Shown here: positions 54,095 to 63,623 of the stretch, piece by piece
Layout: each line of letters starts with the position of its first letter
Numbering within the stretch: position 1 is the first letter of the stretch
Origin: Telluribacter sp035998675
GTDB lineage: Bacteria; Bacteroidota; Bacteroidia; Cytophagales; Spirosomataceae
Assembly: GCF_035998675.1 (NCBI RefSeq)
Contig: NZ_DASYHI010000020.1
Span: 806,001 to 870,000 of the forward strand
Length of the DNA stretch: 64,000 bases
Reading direction: 5' to 3'
Program-made: the position numbers and the translations under genes
The notes under the pieces: model-generated
The model's input: only the letters and a program-made list of their open reading frames with translations
What the model was told of the DNA's origin: nothing
The model's database searches: none

Positions 54095-54116
54095 GAACCA
54101 GCAAATTGAAAAAGCA

Positions 54117-54150
54117 AAAGCCCCGGAACCTTTGGTTTCGGGGCTTTTTA
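54117..54150 (+). terminator. Terminator after the DUF551-like gene
   Basis: AAAAGCCCCGGAACC ... GGTTTCGGGGCTTTTT, a long stem with one bulge and T-run; may also serve the convergent gene at 54180. Confidence 0.85.
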
Positions 54151-54179
54151 AATTTTCTCGTTACCAGTTCCCTGGGGCA

Positions 54180-54572
54180 CTACCCTTCTTCAGTACGCGG
54201 CCTGGCCTTCCTTTTCATGATAAAATACCGCACGTCTCCCGAACTCCGGGTCAGCACGTACACCTGCACCAGTTCGTAGCTCAGTTTATGCATAAAATTC
54301 AGCGCGCCCATCATAGAGTCAAACACCACTGCTTTACCGTTTTCGTCCCGGATTTCGGTAATCTTATTTCCTAAACTGACGTCCAGCTGTCCGAAATCAA
54401 TATCGATAGTTACGGCGGAGCTTAGTAATTTTCCAGTGCTGGTAGCCGAAATCTCGATATACTCTGCGTCAATCTCTGTCAGCGACTTGCCATTGACCGT
54501 TTGAGCTTGGCTGGTATGGGTAAAGGCTCCCAGGGTCAGCAGGAGCAGCAGTACATTTTTGTGAAGATTCAT
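54180..54572 (-). CDS. Small exported hypothetical protein
   Basis: 130 residues with a signal peptide (MNLHKNVLLLLLTLGAFTHTS, cut near QAQ). The mature chain (VNGKSLTEIDAEYIEISA ... TIDIDFGQLDVSLGN ... VVFDSMMGALNFMHKLSYELVQVYVL) predicts a mixed alpha/beta domain; no family recognised. The first residues of the divergent defence gene lie 150 bp away. Likely periplasmic. ATG 54572. Confidence 0.75.
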   Translation of the reverse strand: MNLHKNVLLLLLTLGAFTHTSQAQTVNGKSLTEIDAEYIEISATSTGKLLSSAVTIDIDFGQLDVSLGNKITEIRDENGKAVVFDSMMGALNFMHKLSYELVQVYVLTRSSGDVRYFIMKRKARPRTEEG

Positions 54573-54722
54573 AACTTGTCTGAATTTGAAGTGTACAGGT
54601 ACTTAAGTAGTGTCAGTAAGTATACGATTCTGAAAGTACCTATCAGCCGCTACCTTCGGATTTTTTCTTTACATTGGGAAAAGAAACAGTGTATCCTGCC
54701 TCTTCTAAAATGTATAATCCTA

Positions 54723-57056
54723 ATGTCTGAAAACCAATCCCAATTTACCTGGCGCCCTCTTTACGCAGAACTGGTTAAAAAACTTCCATCTTACTCTTCC
54801 AAAGAATTGTTGGATATGGCGAATTTAATCGGAATAGATGTCGGCCTTAGAGATCAATTCCCTAAGAATGAATGGGTGGAACTGGAAGATATTGATCCAT
54901 TTTCATTTTTATCCTTGCTAAACAAATATGGTGATGAGCGGAGAATAAAACTCCTAAACGATCTCCTTTCCTTATTGGACTCTGACAACTCCCCTGCCAC
55001 CGACGTATATGGACTTCCTACAGCTAATGCTCAGAGTGCATGGTGGTTTGGCTATAAGTTCAGACGAAAGCCAGATGACATACCTAACTTAAAGCTACTC
55101 TTTGAACAAGCGGTAAATGATTCAATAAAGGAGGAACAGTTTAGCAAAGCACTCAATACCTATGCATTGGCTAATGCCAAACTTACAGAAGGCTTATTTT
55201 GTGTTAACCCCGAGAAATTTCTTCCAATAAACAGCCAGACCATTCCTTATTTGAAAGACAGAGGAATTAGTTCTGTTTTCAACACCTACGATGAATATTT
55301 GGCAATTCTTCAAAAGCTGAAAAGTGTAATAGATAAGCCTTTCTATAAAATTTCTCATGAAGCTTACCTGGAAAATCAGAAAAGGAAATCTAACGAAGCT
55401 GCTTCAATAGAAAAGTCAAAATGTAACTATTGGGTTTTTCAGGGCAATCCTTCCCAGTTCAGAATTGTAGATGCACTAAAAGCCGACGCAATCAAAACCT
55501 GGCGTGTTTCCGCCCATAAAGATAAAATTAGCATAGGCGATAAGGTAATATTATGGGTAACTGGTGATCAAAGCGGCTGTTATGCCCTTGCAGAGGTCAC
55601 ATCGGACATTTTCACGTCAACAGATGATGAAACGGAACAGTACTATCAGATCCAAGAGAGCGTAAAAACTCCCTCAGAACGGGTGAGGATCAAGATATTA
55701 AAAAACCTGTGGGATAATCCGGTAAGGAAAAAGCAAATCGAGGATCTACCTGAATTTAGAAATTTCAAGGGGGGAAATCAGGGAACGACTTTCAGTTCTA
55801 CAGTAGAAGAATATGAGATGATTGAGCAAATGCTTGGAAACATAACTGCTTTTGAACCCGTAAGCTCTTATAACCCTCAGAAAAACTTTCCCAAAAACAC
55901 CATTGTGTACGGCCCGCCGGGCACGGGCAAAACCTACTCGACCATTGGCAAAGCTGTGGAGATCATTGACGGAGAAAAAAGCCCTGAACATACTATAAAT
56001 AAAAAACGGTTTGATGAGCTGTTAGGCTCCCAAATTGAGTTTATTACTTTCCACCAAAACTACACCTATGAGGATTTTGTGTTAGGGATAAAGCCTGACC
56101 TGAAGGGATCGGAGGGCGGTCTAAGGTTTAGCCGACACGAAGGTATCTTTTACAAAATTTCGCAACGTGCCCGAAAAAACTACGAAGCCAGTGGGTGGAG
56201 TACCTCCGTTGAGCAGCTATTGCCGTTTAAGGAAGTATTTGAAAAATTCATTCAGCCATTGGAAGAACAAGGCCAGGAGATTCAGGTGTCTATGAGATCC
56301 AGCAAATATTTCCACCTGACCGGGCTTGGCGAAAATGTCATTGACTTTCGTAAATCGAGCGGGGGTACGGCCCATGCACTTAGTATAGCTACCCTGCAAC
56401 GTATTTATGAAGGGGGTGAGTCTCCACTGGGACTGACGTCCTACTATAAGCCATTGGCTGACCTCCTGATTAAGAAAGGGACAGTACGGCAAAACCAAAA
56501 AGAATTTCCCAAAAACTACGTCCTTGTTATCGACGAAATCAACCGGGCTAATATGTCACGGGTCTTTGGGGAGCTAATCACATTGCTGGAAGAGGACAAG
56601 CGCCTGGGGGCTGAGAATGAACTACAACTGCTGCTACCCTCGGGAGAACGCTTCGCGGTGCCTCCCAACCTGTACATCATCGGCACTATGAATACCGCCG
56701 ACAAATCGCTGGCCCTGCTGGATATTGCGCTGCGCCGTAGGTTTGAGTTTGAAGGTATGTACCCCCAGTACGACATAGAGGGAATGGACCCCGAAACGGG
56801 TGGTATTTTAGAACGTCTGAACAAAGCTATTCATGACATAAAGAAGTCGGCAGACTTTCTGATTGGCCACGCCTACTTTTTGAACAGAAAAAAGGGGCAA
56901 CTTGCCCCAGTATTCGAAAAAAGAGTAATCCCGCTGCTGATGGAATATTTTAGCGGCCGGACTGAGCTGGTCAAACAAGTACTTGACGCAGCCCACATCA
57001 ACACTAAACAGTGTGACTTTTCGTACCAATTGAAGGTAGATGACGACACGTTATAG
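54723..57056 (+). CDS. mcrB: McrB-type AAA GTPase with EVE modified-base reader
   Basis: 777 residues from ATG 54723. N-terminal helical region about 1-225, EVE domain about 230-375 (NYWVFQGNPSQFRIVDAL, ISIGDKVILWVTGDQSGCYA), then McrB AAA motor: GPPGTGKTYSTIG Walker A, VLVIDEINRANMSRVFGELITLL, and GTMNTADKSLALLDIALRRRF signature. McrB reads modified cytosine and drives McrC to cut. A shift in base composition falls between EVE and motor (about 55900): lines before are near 37 percent GC, after near 60 percent. Overlaps mcrC by 17 nt. Confidence 0.92.
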   Translation: MSENQSQFTWRPLYAELVKKLPSYSSKELLDMANLIGIDVGLRDQFPKNEWVELEDIDPFSFLSLLNKYGDERRIKLLNDLLSLLDSDNSPATDVYGLPTANAQSAWWFGYKFRRKPDDIPNLKLLFEQAVNDSIKEEQFSKALNTYALANAKLTEGLFCVNPEKFLPINSQTIPYLKDRGISSVFNTYDEYLAILQKLKSVIDKPFYKISHEAYLENQKRKSNEAASIEKSKCNYWVFQGNPSQFRIVDALKADAIKTWRVSAHKDKISIGDKVILWVTGDQSGCYALAEVTSDIFTSTDDETEQYYQIQESVKTPSERVRIKILKNLWDNPVRKKQIEDLPEFRNFKGGNQGTTFSSTVEEYEMIEQMLGNITAFEPVSSYNPQKNFPKNTIVYGPPGTGKTYSTIGKAVEIIDGEKSPEHTINKKRFDELLGSQIEFITFHQNYTYEDFVLGIKPDLKGSEGGLRFSRHEGIFYKISQRARKNYEASGWSTSVEQLLPFKEVFEKFIQPLEEQGQEIQVSMRSSKYFHLTGLGENVIDFRKSSGGTAHALSIATLQRIYEGGESPLGLTSYYKPLADLLIKKGTVRQNQKEFPKNYVLVIDEINRANMSRVFGELITLLEEDKRLGAENELQLLLPSGERFAVPPNLYIIGTMNTADKSLALLDIALRRRFEFEGMYPQYDIEGMDPETGGILERLNKAIHDIKKSADFLIGHAYFLNRKKGQLAPVFEKRVIPLLMEYFSGRTELVKQVLDAAHINTKQCDFSYQLKVDDDTL

Positions 57057-58386
57057 ACTCATCGAACACGAGCTATCCGCCGATCCTCTTCCCAGGGACT
57101 TTGACGTAGCCGGGCTGAAACAGTATCTGAACGAGGTATGGGTGAGTCGTTTTGTTTTTGATGAAACTCAAAATGACGAAGAGAAGTCGGTGCTGCAGCC
57201 TTTTCTGCGCTTTGAGTTTGGCGATCAAAATCAGGGAGCCTACCTCCGGGCCGGGAAGTACATCGGTTTTGTTCAATACGAAAATATCACCATAGAGATC
57301 CTGCCGAAGCTATTCAGAAAAGAGGAAGCCGACGCGGCCTTCCGTCATGTGCTGTGGTGGCTTCACTATTGCCGGAACATCCGGTTTCCGTTTGCGGACT
57401 TGCTGAGCGGTTCGGACCGTATTGATGATTTTCCGGAAGCGCTGGTTGGGTACTTTGCCCGCTATGCTTACCATCTGGTAAGTACGCAACCCTACCAGCA
57501 TTACGAAGAATGTACCGAGGCCATGTCGTTTTTGCGGGGTACGCTCAATACTCAGGCCTACCTCCGCGACAGCGTAAACCGGGGCTACTGGCACGAGTTC
57601 GTTTGCGATTACGTACCTTTTGTGTTCAACAACCGCCTCAATCAAATCATCAAGTACGTATCCCGTCGGCTTACGCACCTGTGCCGGCTACCCGATACCT
57701 ACCGCTGGTTAGAAAAGGTACTATTTATGCTGGATGAAGTGGATGATGTCTACTGCACGCCCGAAGCGTGCGATTCCATCCATCTCAATCGTTTCTTCCA
57801 TGAATACGAAGCCTGCCTGGATATGTGTCGCTTTTTTCTGTCCAATAGCTACCTGAACCGTCAGGATGCCCACGAAAGGCATTTCTGCTTCATGTTACCC
57901 ATGGATTACGTTTTCGAGGATTTTATCGCCGGCATTGCGCAGCTACATTTCCACCGAGAATTTACAGTAAAACCACAAGCAGTCGGCTGGCTCACTGATC
58001 AGAAGGTGTTTCAACTACGAAATGATTTGCTGCTTGTCCACAAAACAACCGCCAAAAAACTGATAGTGGACACTAAGTACAAGCTCCGGGATATGAAGAG
58101 TAAAGACTCCAAAGAGGGCATCAGTCAGCCGGACCTGTATCAGATGATAGCGTATGCGCTTCGCCGGGAGACAGAAGAGGTAGTACTGCTCTATCCCTGC
58201 CGTTTTGGAAGTGATCCCGCCTTGGCTCATTTTTCGGTAAGTTCAGGAATGCTCATCACGGAGCCCATTCATATCCGGGCTATGGATGTGCCTGTTACGG
58301 GAATAGGTAGGGAAGAGATTGAGCTAGGTGTAGTAAAATGCCTACGGGAGGTACTGGAAGACACGATTGAGAAAGACGAATTGTGA
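57040..58386 (+). CDS. mcrC: McrC restriction endonuclease subunit
   Basis: 448 residues, starts inside mcrB (17-nt overlap). N-terminal McrC domain (YLRAGKYIGFVQYENITIEILPKLF); helical middle (AMSFLRGTLNTQAYL); PD-(D/E)xK nuclease near residue 320-350 with DYVFEDFIAGI, then LIVDTKYKL (D and K of the site) and QPDLYQMIAYA. It forms the nuclease of a type IV system with the preceding gene. Its composition is like the rest of the chromosome and like the motor half of mcrB. Confidence 0.93.
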   Translation: MTTRYRLIEHELSADPLPRDFDVAGLKQYLNEVWVSRFVFDETQNDEEKSVLQPFLRFEFGDQNQGAYLRAGKYIGFVQYENITIEILPKLFRKEEADAAFRHVLWWLHYCRNIRFPFADLLSGSDRIDDFPEALVGYFARYAYHLVSTQPYQHYEECTEAMSFLRGTLNTQAYLRDSVNRGYWHEFVCDYVPFVFNNRLNQIIKYVSRRLTHLCRLPDTYRWLEKVLFMLDEVDDVYCTPEACDSIHLNRFFHEYEACLDMCRFFLSNSYLNRQDAHERHFCFMLPMDYVFEDFIAGIAQLHFHREFTVKPQAVGWLTDQKVFQLRNDLLLVHKTTAKKLIVDTKYKLRDMKSKDSKEGISQPDLYQMIAYALRRETEEVVLLYPCRFGSDPALAHFSVSSGMLITEPIHIRAMDVPVTGIGREEIELGVVKCLREVLEDTIEKDEL

Positions 58387-58490
58387 AGAATTGCCTTCGG
58401 TCTAGCTGTTTAGAAAATTTGACGAAATTACCTTCCTTAGCATCTGATGTTACTGGAAGCAATCAAGTATTCGTATACAGCCCCCACCCC

Positions 58491-59267
58491 TCATTTCTTT
58501 AACTCCCTAATTTCCAGCACGAGAAACTTCCCGTACTGCTCAAACATGAAATCATAAAAAGGAGCCATGTATTCCTCTCGGCGGGCCTGTTCTAAGGCCT
58601 CGATGTACGCAAACCGATCGGACACAAAAACGACTGAGATCGGTAAGCCGAATAAAGTCTGGATAAAATTCATCAGCAGCCGCGAAGTACGCCCATTGCC
58701 ATCGCCGAATGGATGGATACTCACCAAATCGAAATGGGCTTGAAAGGAGGTACGCAATTTTTGCTCTACTGTTTGGGCGGAATGAATTTGTGCATTGGTG
58801 CTCTCGCAAAAATTTTTTAACAGATCCGGCACCTTTTTGGCATCCGGAAACGAGCGGTTCCCGGCCCGGACGCTGCTTAACCGCAGATCGCCTTTGGATG
58901 TGTCGTAGGTGCCAAGTACAGTATTGACAGGCCCGCCCGAACCTCGCATCACATGAGCCGCTATGTCCCGCAATAAATCAATAGCAATGTGAGCATTCAC
59001 CTGACTGCGCTGACTGTCTGCCTGGTTGACGACGTATTCCAGCGCCCGGTAATGGTCATAGGCCATAAGGTGGTGAGAAAAGGGTTTCTCAGGAACAGTT
59101 TTGCCGTATTCGAGCAGGTCGATGACCTGATTTTCGGTGAGGGTACTTCCCTCGATAGCCGTAGAGTGGTGCGTAATGGCGTAATAGGCGTACTTGCGAA
59201 AATCCACCCGCCCCTTGGAGAGGTACTGAAATTGTTGGATCAGCGATTCGATTTCCTGGATCTGCAT
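58491..59267 (-). CDS. Fic-domain AMP transferase with N-terminal inhibitory motif
   Basis: 258 residues. Fic motif HPFGDGNGRTSRLL (HPFx(D/E)GNGRxxR) near residue 185 is complete. An inhibitory helix STAIEGSTLTENQV near residue 35 ([S/T]xxxE(G/N)) marks a class II protein that holds itself inactive. Adds AMP to a target hydroxyl; activity targets here are unknown. Encoded on the opposite strand from mcrBC, converging, 104 bp apart, and next to tRNA-Ser. The pairing with a defence locus suggests a defence or toxin role. Confidence 0.92.
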   Translation of the reverse strand: MQIQEIESLIQQFQYLSKGRVDFRKYAYYAITHHSTAIEGSTLTENQVIDLLEYGKTVPEKPFSHHLMAYDHYRALEYVVNQADSQRSQVNAHIAIDLLRDIAAHVMRGSGGPVNTVLGTYDTSKGDLRLSSVRAGNRSFPDAKKVPDLLKNFCESTNAQIHSAQTVEQKLRTSFQAHFDLVSIHPFGDGNGRTSRLLMNFIQTLFGLPISVVFVSDRFAYIEALEQARREEYMAPFYDFMFEQYGKFLVLEIRELKK

Positions 59268-59289
59268 GCGCCTGCCGGGTTGACATGAA

Positions 59290-59329
59290 ATAAAAAAACC
59301 CGCTCAGTGTTTTACTAAACGGGCTTTGA
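59290..59329 (-). terminator. Terminator of tRNA-Ser
   Basis: On the minus strand AAAGCCCG ... CGGGTTTTTTT (eight pairs with a G-T, loop about 18 nt) follows directly after the tRNA. Confidence 0.75.
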
Positions 59330-59330
59330 G

Positions 59331-59415
<85 letters not shown>

Positions 59416-59526
59416 AAAAGATCTGCTTGGTCGCAAATGTGAGTGCAAAAGTACGAATGAAATAATACAGGTCAATAGTTTGTACAGAAATTTTCTTTGG
59501 GCTTCGCTTCTCTCGGGCTAAAAGCC

Positions 59527-59534
59527 TAATTTTG
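59527..59534 (+). promoter_or_regulatory. -7 box of purL
   Basis: TAATTTTG matches TAnnTTTG; the upstream element is unclear (TTTG at 59496 is at 27 nt; TTCG at 59502 is near 21 nt). Predicted leader about 78 nt before GTG 59619. Confidence 0.5.
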
Positions 59535-59618
59535 CGGAAGTAAAGAAGCCCGCCACCCATGGTACCGCCGCTAACCGCCAGGTACCGGCGGGCCATGTAC
59601 CTGTAAACCGAGAAAAAA

Positions 59619-61913
59619 GTGTCATCTACCGAAGTACTGGACGGCAACGCCCTCCCCACCGTCGAAACCGCCCGCAAGCTGGGTGTACTCGCCGAAGAAT
59701 TTGATAGAATTAAAGAAATTTTAGGCCGTGACCCCAACTTTACCGAGCTGAGTATCTTCGCGGTAATGTGGTCGGAGCACTGCTCTTATAAGAACTCCAT
59801 TGTATGGCTTAAAACCCTCCCCCGCGACAGCGACCGGATGCTGGCCAAGGCCGGTGAAGAAAACGCCGGACTGGTGGACATCGGCGAGGGGCTGGCCTGT
59901 AGCTTCAAAATTGAATCTCATAATCACCCTTCGGCGCTGGAACCCTACCAGGGAGCCGCCACGGGGGTAGGTGGTATAAACCGCGATATATTTACGATGG
60001 GCGCGCGTCCCATTGCCCAGCTCAATTCCCTGCGCTTTGGTAATCCCAAACTCCCCAAAACCAAATGGCTGGTAAAAGGAGTGGTAAAAGGTATCGGCGA
60101 CTATGGCAACGCCTTCGGTATCCCGACGGTAGGTGGTGAGCTTTTCTTTGACGAATCGTATAATACTAATCCGCTCGTAAACGCTTTCTCGGCGGGAATT
60201 GTCGAAGTAGGTAAAGTTGCCAAGGCAACTTCGTATGGCGTGGGCAATCCGGTATTTATTGTGGGTTCGGCCACGGGTAAGGACGGTATTCACGGGGCTA
60301 CGTTCGCTTCGGAAGACATTACCGATAAATCTACTGAAAAGCTGCCCGCCGTGCAGGTAGGTGACCCTTTTATGGAAAAGCTCCTGCTGGAAGCTACCCT
60401 GGAAGTAATTGCCACGGGCTACGTGATTGGTATTCAGGACATGGGTGCTGCGGGTATTATCTGCTCTACGTCCGAAATGAGCGCTAAGGGCGAACACGGC
60501 ATGGTCATAGACCTGGACAAGGTACCTACCCGGCAATCTAATATGCACGGCTGGGAGATATTGCTGTCGGAGTCGCAGGAGCGCATGCTGGTGGTCGTGG
60601 AAAAAGGAAAGGAAGACGACATCAAGCAGATTTTTGATAAGTGGGACCTTCATTGCGTACAGATTGGGGAAGTAGTAGCCCCCGGTGATAACGATACGGG
60701 GCGTCTGCACTTTTACCAGCACGGTCAGCTTATTGCCGATGTACCCGCGCACGACCTCGTGCTGGGCGGTGGCGCACCGCAGTACCACCGCGAGTACCGC
60801 GAGCCGGCCTACTACCAGGAGTTTAAGAAATTCAGCATAGATACCATTCAGGATGTAAACGCCGACGAACTGTCGGCCGTGGCGAAGCACCTGCTCTCCC
60901 ACCCCAACATCTGCTCGCGGCGCTGGGTAGCCGAGCAGTATGACTCCATGGTAGGTACCGCAACGCGCACCACCAACGAGCCATCCGATGCCGCCGTGGT
61001 ACGCATCCGGGACGTCGCCCGCCCGGCCTACGAAAAGTCGCTGGCGATGACCGTCGACTGCAACAGCCGCTACGTCAACGCTGATCCGTTTATTGGCGCG
61101 CAGATTGCGGTGTCAGAAGCGGCGCGTAACCTGCGCTGCGCCGGAGCCGAGCCGCTGGCGGTAACCAACAACCTCAACTTTGGTAATCCTTACGTACCGG
61201 AAGTATACTGGCAGTTTGTGCAGGCCGTAAAAGGAATGGGAAAGGCCTGTGAGCGGTTTGGCACCCCCGTGACGGGCGGTAACGTGAGTTTCTACAACCA
61301 AAGCTCCGACGACGGCCCGGTATTCCCGACGCCCACCATCGGTATGATTGGACTGGTGGAGAAGCCGGAATTCCAGACGCCACTCGCTTTCCAGGCCGAA
61401 GGCGATTTACTATACCTGGTAGGTACTTCTAAAAACGACATTGCTTCTTCGGAGTACCTGTACAGCTACCGGGGTGTAAAACAGTCGCCCCCGCCGGCCT
61501 TTGATCTGGAAGAAGAATTTAGTCTGCAGCAGGCCGTTCGTAAACTGATTACGTCCGGCGTAGTAGCCTCAGTGCACGACCTGTCAGACGGGGGTTTGTT
61601 TGTGGCCCTGGCCGAGTCGGCGATGTACCGTAACCTGGGCTTCGACATTACTACCGATAACAGCTTCCGGCAGGATGCTTACCTCTTCGGTGAAGCGCAA
61701 AGCCGGGTACTGGTGAGCGTAAAAGCAGACAAGCAGCCGGAGTTTGAGCAGCAACTAAGCGACCTCAGCACTACCTACCAGCACCTGGGTACAGTTACCC
61801 GCGAAGGATTCGTCGTAGACGGACAAACAATCATGGGTACTTCCGAAGCCAAAGACCTTTACGATAATTCGCTGGCGAATATCCTGGAAGGTACACCGGA
61901 GGTAGTCAGGTAA
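59619..61913 (+). CDS. purL: Phosphoribosylformylglycinamidine synthase, small-type PurL
   Basis: Makes FGAM from FGAR and glutamine-derived ammonia in purine synthesis, with PurQ and PurS elsewhere. 764 residues, the single-domain PurL length (not the 1300-residue fused form). GTG 59619 is used because the family's first conserved motif (ARKLGVLAEEFDRIKEILGR) begins about 18 residues later. ATP-binding and dimer motifs: VMWSEHCSYKNS, SFKIESHNHPSALEPYQGAATG, GIGDYGNAFGIPTVGGE, and GMGKACERFGTPVTGGNVSFYNQ. Complete, and a terminator follows. Confidence 0.96.
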   Translation: MSSTEVLDGNALPTVETARKLGVLAEEFDRIKEILGRDPNFTELSIFAVMWSEHCSYKNSIVWLKTLPRDSDRMLAKAGEENAGLVDIGEGLACSFKIESHNHPSALEPYQGAATGVGGINRDIFTMGARPIAQLNSLRFGNPKLPKTKWLVKGVVKGIGDYGNAFGIPTVGGELFFDESYNTNPLVNAFSAGIVEVGKVAKATSYGVGNPVFIVGSATGKDGIHGATFASEDITDKSTEKLPAVQVGDPFMEKLLLEATLEVIATGYVIGIQDMGAAGIICSTSEMSAKGEHGMVIDLDKVPTRQSNMHGWEILLSESQERMLVVVEKGKEDDIKQIFDKWDLHCVQIGEVVAPGDNDTGRLHFYQHGQLIADVPAHDLVLGGGAPQYHREYREPAYYQEFKKFSIDTIQDVNADELSAVAKHLLSHPNICSRRWVAEQYDSMVGTATRTTNEPSDAAVVRIRDVARPAYEKSLAMTVDCNSRYVNADPFIGAQIAVSEAARNLRCAGAEPLAVTNNLNFGNPYVPEVYWQFVQAVKGMGKACERFGTPVTGGNVSFYNQSSDDGPVFPTPTIGMIGLVEKPEFQTPLAFQAEGDLLYLVGTSKNDIASSEYLYSYRGVKQSPPPAFDLEEEFSLQQAVRKLITSGVVASVHDLSDGGLFVALAESAMYRNLGFDITTDNSFRQDAYLFGEAQSRVLVSVKADKQPEFEQQLSDLSTTYQHLGTVTREGFVVDGQTIMGTSEAKDLYDNSLANILEGTPEVVR

Positions 61914-61945
61914 AACCTGGTTTGTAACAGGTACTTTATAAAGCG

Positions 61946-61975
61946 ACAGCCGCTCCCAGGGGGAGCGGCTGTTTT
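61946..61975 (+). terminator. Terminator after purL
   Basis: Perfect 12-bp stem ACAGCCGCTCCC / GGGAGCGGCTGT with loop AGG, then TTTG. Confidence 0.88.
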
Positions 61976-62011
61976 GATTACTGCCTCTGTATGTTAAACA
62001 CCTTAACCCAA

Positions 62012-62680
62012 TTATTTTTTCGGACTGCCCTTTGGATAGTAGTAGGGCATTTTATTCTTGGCCGACTTCATAAGCTTGTTAACCAGCATAGCAGGGGTAG
62101 TCCGTGCGTCTCCAGAAAGTTTGTGCGTATAGGTCCAGATGGTATCCTGCGTTCCCTTATCAAACAACTCGAGTGTTAAAGCCATTTTGTTATTCTGTGT
62201 TCCCCGGTTAAAAGGTCCAATTCCTCTTAATACCATACCTGTTACTAGCGATTCAGTATCGGTCATGGTTTTATTCGATGTGAAGTTAGCGACCAAAATG
62301 GCATCTACACCTAATATATCGCAGATTTGAGCCGGCGTTAGGGCTTCTCCGTCAAAATACCCCGCTGCTTCAAGCCTTTGGTTTGTATCATTCACCCTTT
62401 GAACGTCCACGAACACTCTGTTTTCGGTTTTTTCTTTTAACATCCAGCTATACATTAACTGATGGAATTGCAGGGATGCCCGCTCTTGGTTCTCATGCCC
62501 TGCGGTTGCTTTTGTTCTTTTAATGCCTCTATGCTCCACCTTAGGGGGAATAATGGCAATAAGACGATGGTTGGCAGCCAATGATCTGGTTTCGGGATAG
62601 GAGCTGGTTTGGGCGCAGCCGCTAAGGAGTAGTACCATGCTTACCAGCACGGTAGTGGGGATTAGTAGCCTTTTTTGCAT
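62012..62680 (-). CDS. Lipoprotein of unknown function (GNA1162/DUF799-like?)
   Basis: 222 residues from ATG 62680 with a lipobox LLLSGC (MQKRLLIPTTVLVSMVLLLS); the frame is open 15 codons further up but those lack signal features. Mature part: HRLIAIIPPKVEHRG, then SLQFHQLMYSWMLKEK, and ALTPAQICDILGVDAILVANFTS, resembling lipoproteins of the GNA1162/DUF799 type loosely. It follows the YrdB-like gene by 45 bp in the same direction. Possibly an outer-membrane-attached assembly or capsule-secretion helper. Confidence 0.72.
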   Translation of the reverse strand: MQKRLLIPTTVLVSMVLLLSGCAQTSSYPETRSLAANHRLIAIIPPKVEHRGIKRTKATAGHENQERASLQFHQLMYSWMLKEKTENRVFVDVQRVNDTNQRLEAAGYFDGEALTPAQICDILGVDAILVANFTSNKTMTDTESLVTGMVLRGIGPFNRGTQNNKMALTLELFDKGTQDTIWTYTHKLSGDARTTPAMLVNKLMKSAKNKMPYYYPKGSPKK

Positions 62681-62725
62681 TTCAGTGAGGATAGAGTAAT
62701 AGTATAATACATCCAATATCTTCAC

Positions 62726-63181
62726 TTATCTCACAAGTACCAAATTAATTTCACCCGGAATAAATCTTAACATACCAACAACAGCGATAGCCACTTTCCC
62801 AGCAGATGGCTGAAATGCATACTGCCGCAGTAGCAACAACACCCGGTCGTATGATAATAGGTAGTGTACCAGCAGCACCACGCCCAGCACCAGACTGTTA
62901 CGAAACTGATTCAGGTCGTAGAGAGCGGCAACGGCCGCCCAAAAAAACAGGATTTCCAACAGCAGACGAACGAGGCCGGGTACCTGCACGGGAGATACCC
63001 CCGGGTCGTTGGGCACCCTGAAAACACCCCATACCGTGGCCGCCACCACCTGCAGTAACAAGGCCAGTCCGTAGCGCAACGAAGTACCTTCCGGCTTTTG
63101 CCACCCCCAGGTACCCAGCGCTACCAATACCAGAATTTCCAGTAAAAAACGAACGCCCAGATTGATCGGATGCTGACTCAT
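62726..63181 (-). CDS. YrdB/DUF2568-like small membrane protein with extended tail
   Basis: 151 residues with four hydrophobic helices: LGVRFLLEILVLVALGTWGWQ, GLALLLQVVAATVWGVF, VRLLLEILFFWAAVAALYDL, LVLGVVLLVHYLLSYDRVLLLLRQ. These match YrdB/DUF2568, which normally ends at about SYxRVxxLLRQ. Here about 36 extra residues follow (AFQPSAGKVAIAVVGMLRFIP), probably read-through past the usual stop or a late frameshift. Shares direction with the lipoprotein gene downstream. Role unknown. Confidence 0.75.
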   Translation of the reverse strand: MSQHPINLGVRFLLEILVLVALGTWGWQKPEGTSLRYGLALLLQVVAATVWGVFRVPNDPGVSPVQVPGLVRLLLEILFFWAAVAALYDLNQFRNSLVLGVVLLVHYLLSYDRVLLLLRQYAFQPSAGKVAIAVVGMLRFIPGEINLVLVR

Positions 63182-63281
63182 TGGTTTAAAAAATAGTCAT
63201 GAAGGAAGGGTATTAATAGGCTGAGGTACTTACTTCCACCGTACCCTGGGTGGTATAAATCAATCTATAATCTATTTTCTC

Positions 63282-63431
63282 ATGGCTAACAGATACTCAA
63301 AACTACGCAGACCGGAAATGAGTTACCAACCGGTTTTTATGAAGCGAAAAAATAGGGGGATGAAGATGCTGTCCCAGCTGATGAATCTAATGGCCTGGTG
63401 CCACAATGTAGTACCCGTTTCTTCTGTATGA
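63282..63431 (+). CDS. Possible very small basic protein
   Basis: 49 residues from ATG 63282 (MANRYSKLRRPEMSYQPVFM, then KRKNRG and MLSQLMNLMAW). Strongly basic first half and a hydrophobic second half. A -7-like TATTTTCT is at 63272. The 442-bp gap (63182-63623) holds no other gene; two small inverted repeats (CTGGTT-A-AACCAG at 63444-63456, AATCTG-TAAC-CAGATT near 63547) may be regulatory for the gene at 63624. No homologue known to me, so it may be chance. Confidence 0.25.
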   Translation: MANRYSKLRRPEMSYQPVFMKRKNRGMKMLSQLMNLMAWCHNVVPVSSV

Positions 63432-63623
63432 CAATACTTTTTGCTGGTTAAACCAGTATCGTCTGTTGCAAATCATTCCCTCTAGCAGAAAGATTTCCAC
63501 CACTCCCGAAAGGTTTGTTTAACATTTGGCAACACTAAGGCAGCTAATCTGTAACCAGATTAAACAAAACAGACTGGTATAGTATTTCTCTGGCAATAAG
63601 AATAATAACAAAACAATATCCAT

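Noticed and set aside
59721..60902. Long open frame (393 codons) on the minus strand inside purL
   Set aside because: It mirrors the strongly conserved purL coding frame and shows no family motif or start signals; it is a codon-bias shadow.
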